From NCBI RefSeq assembly GCF_005280585.1, contig NZ_SZVO01000009.1:186001-250000 (forward strand): a DNA stretch of 64,000 nucleotides, read 5' to 3'. The position numbers and the translations under genes are program-made. This stretch comes from Dyadobacter frigoris (lineage in GTDB: Bacteria; Bacteroidota; Bacteroidia; Cytophagales; Spirosomataceae). Shown here in pieces: positions 63,896 to 64,000 of this stretch. How positions within the stretch are numbered: the stretch's first letter is position 1; each line of letters starts with the position of its first letter. The notes beneath the pieces were generated by a model. It saw only the letters and a program-made list of their open reading frames with translations, searched no databases and was not told the origin of the DNA.

Positions 63896-64000
63896 CTATG
63901 ATGAACGAAGCCTTTCTTCATCTTCGGTTGTTGGTTTACCACTGGCATTGGGCTGACCTTTTCCTTTCGAAATCAGGTCTGCCAGGCTATGCTGAATATA
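63896..64000 (-). CDS. C-terminal end of an unidentified gene
   Basis: The last 34 codons of a leftward frame are present: YIQHSLADLISKGKGQPN and ASGKPTTEDEERLRSS, then stop at 63896. The gene continues beyond the window. It is too short to assign. Confidence 0.4.
   Translation of the reverse strand, partial: YIQHSLADLISKGKGQPNASGKPTTEDEERLRSS

Noticed and set aside
1..64000. CRISPR array, prophage or integrative element
   Set aside because: No regularly spaced repeats, no integrase, capsid or conjugation genes and no direct attachment repeats were seen.

Overview
The window is chromosomal DNA from a Bacteroidota bacterium, most likely an aerobic member of the Cytophagales close to Dyadobacter or Spirosoma. 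This is inferred from the gene families: a SusC/SusD pair, a propeller-type hybrid sensor kinase, GH29 and GH32 enzymes, DUF4838, ThuA and Gfo/Idh/MocA proteins, and a VCBS/ASPIC lipoprotein. AT-rich intergenic DNA and TAnnTTTG-like promoter elements agree with it. No rRNA, tRNA, CRISPR array, phage or intact insertion sequence was seen.

Region by region. 1-15.9 kb is mixed housekeeping and accessory DNA: the end of a DUF4838 protein, an AI-2E transporter, a transglutaminase-like protein, a PhoX-like lipoprotein followed by an imelysin/dihaem peroxidase fusion, a PAP2 phosphatase, a LytTR regulator, two TIM-barrel isomerases, an NAPE-PLD-like hydrolase and a hydroxybutyrate dehydrogenase. Two scars lie here: a DUF2306 gene with an apparent internal deletion, and a Crp/Fnr gene whose 3' end is joined directly to the 3' third of a short-chain dehydrogenase gene. 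16-23.8 kb looks like a fructan/sugar island: a hybrid histidine kinase split by a one-base frameshift, a GH32 fructanase 12 nt downstream, then a DeoR regulator and an MFS transporter that diverge across a perfect 38-bp palindrome. 24-33 kb carries exonuclease III, DoxX, Hsp20, inositol-phosphate synthase, ankyrin, ThuA, MBL, MpaB and cupin genes. 33.5-39.6 kb is a block of three short-chain dehydrogenases and three AraC regulators, partly in mirror image.

40-56.5 kb is the centrepiece, an L-fucose utilisation locus. It encodes an L-fuconate dehydratase, an SDR, a mutarotase, a FucP-type symporter, two GH29 alpha-L-fucosidases, SusC, SusD and a giant VCBS/ASPIC lipoprotein, and it ends with a convergent AraC regulator. 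The layout suggests outer-membrane capture, periplasmic fucosidase action, proton-coupled import and non-phosphorylative oxidation of fucose. A 44-bp element upstream of the first gene recurs (38/44 identical) in front of the AraC gene. There it points at a strong terminator and could also drive a short RNA.

56.6-64 kb holds a small secreted protein, a Tat-exported Gfo/Idh/MocA oxidoreductase, a decayed HipBA module next to AraC and unidentified gene remnants, an M1 peptidase, a small hypothetical, an AHSA1/SRPBCC protein and the tail of one more gene. Intergenic hairpins are frequent, and most behave as terminators.
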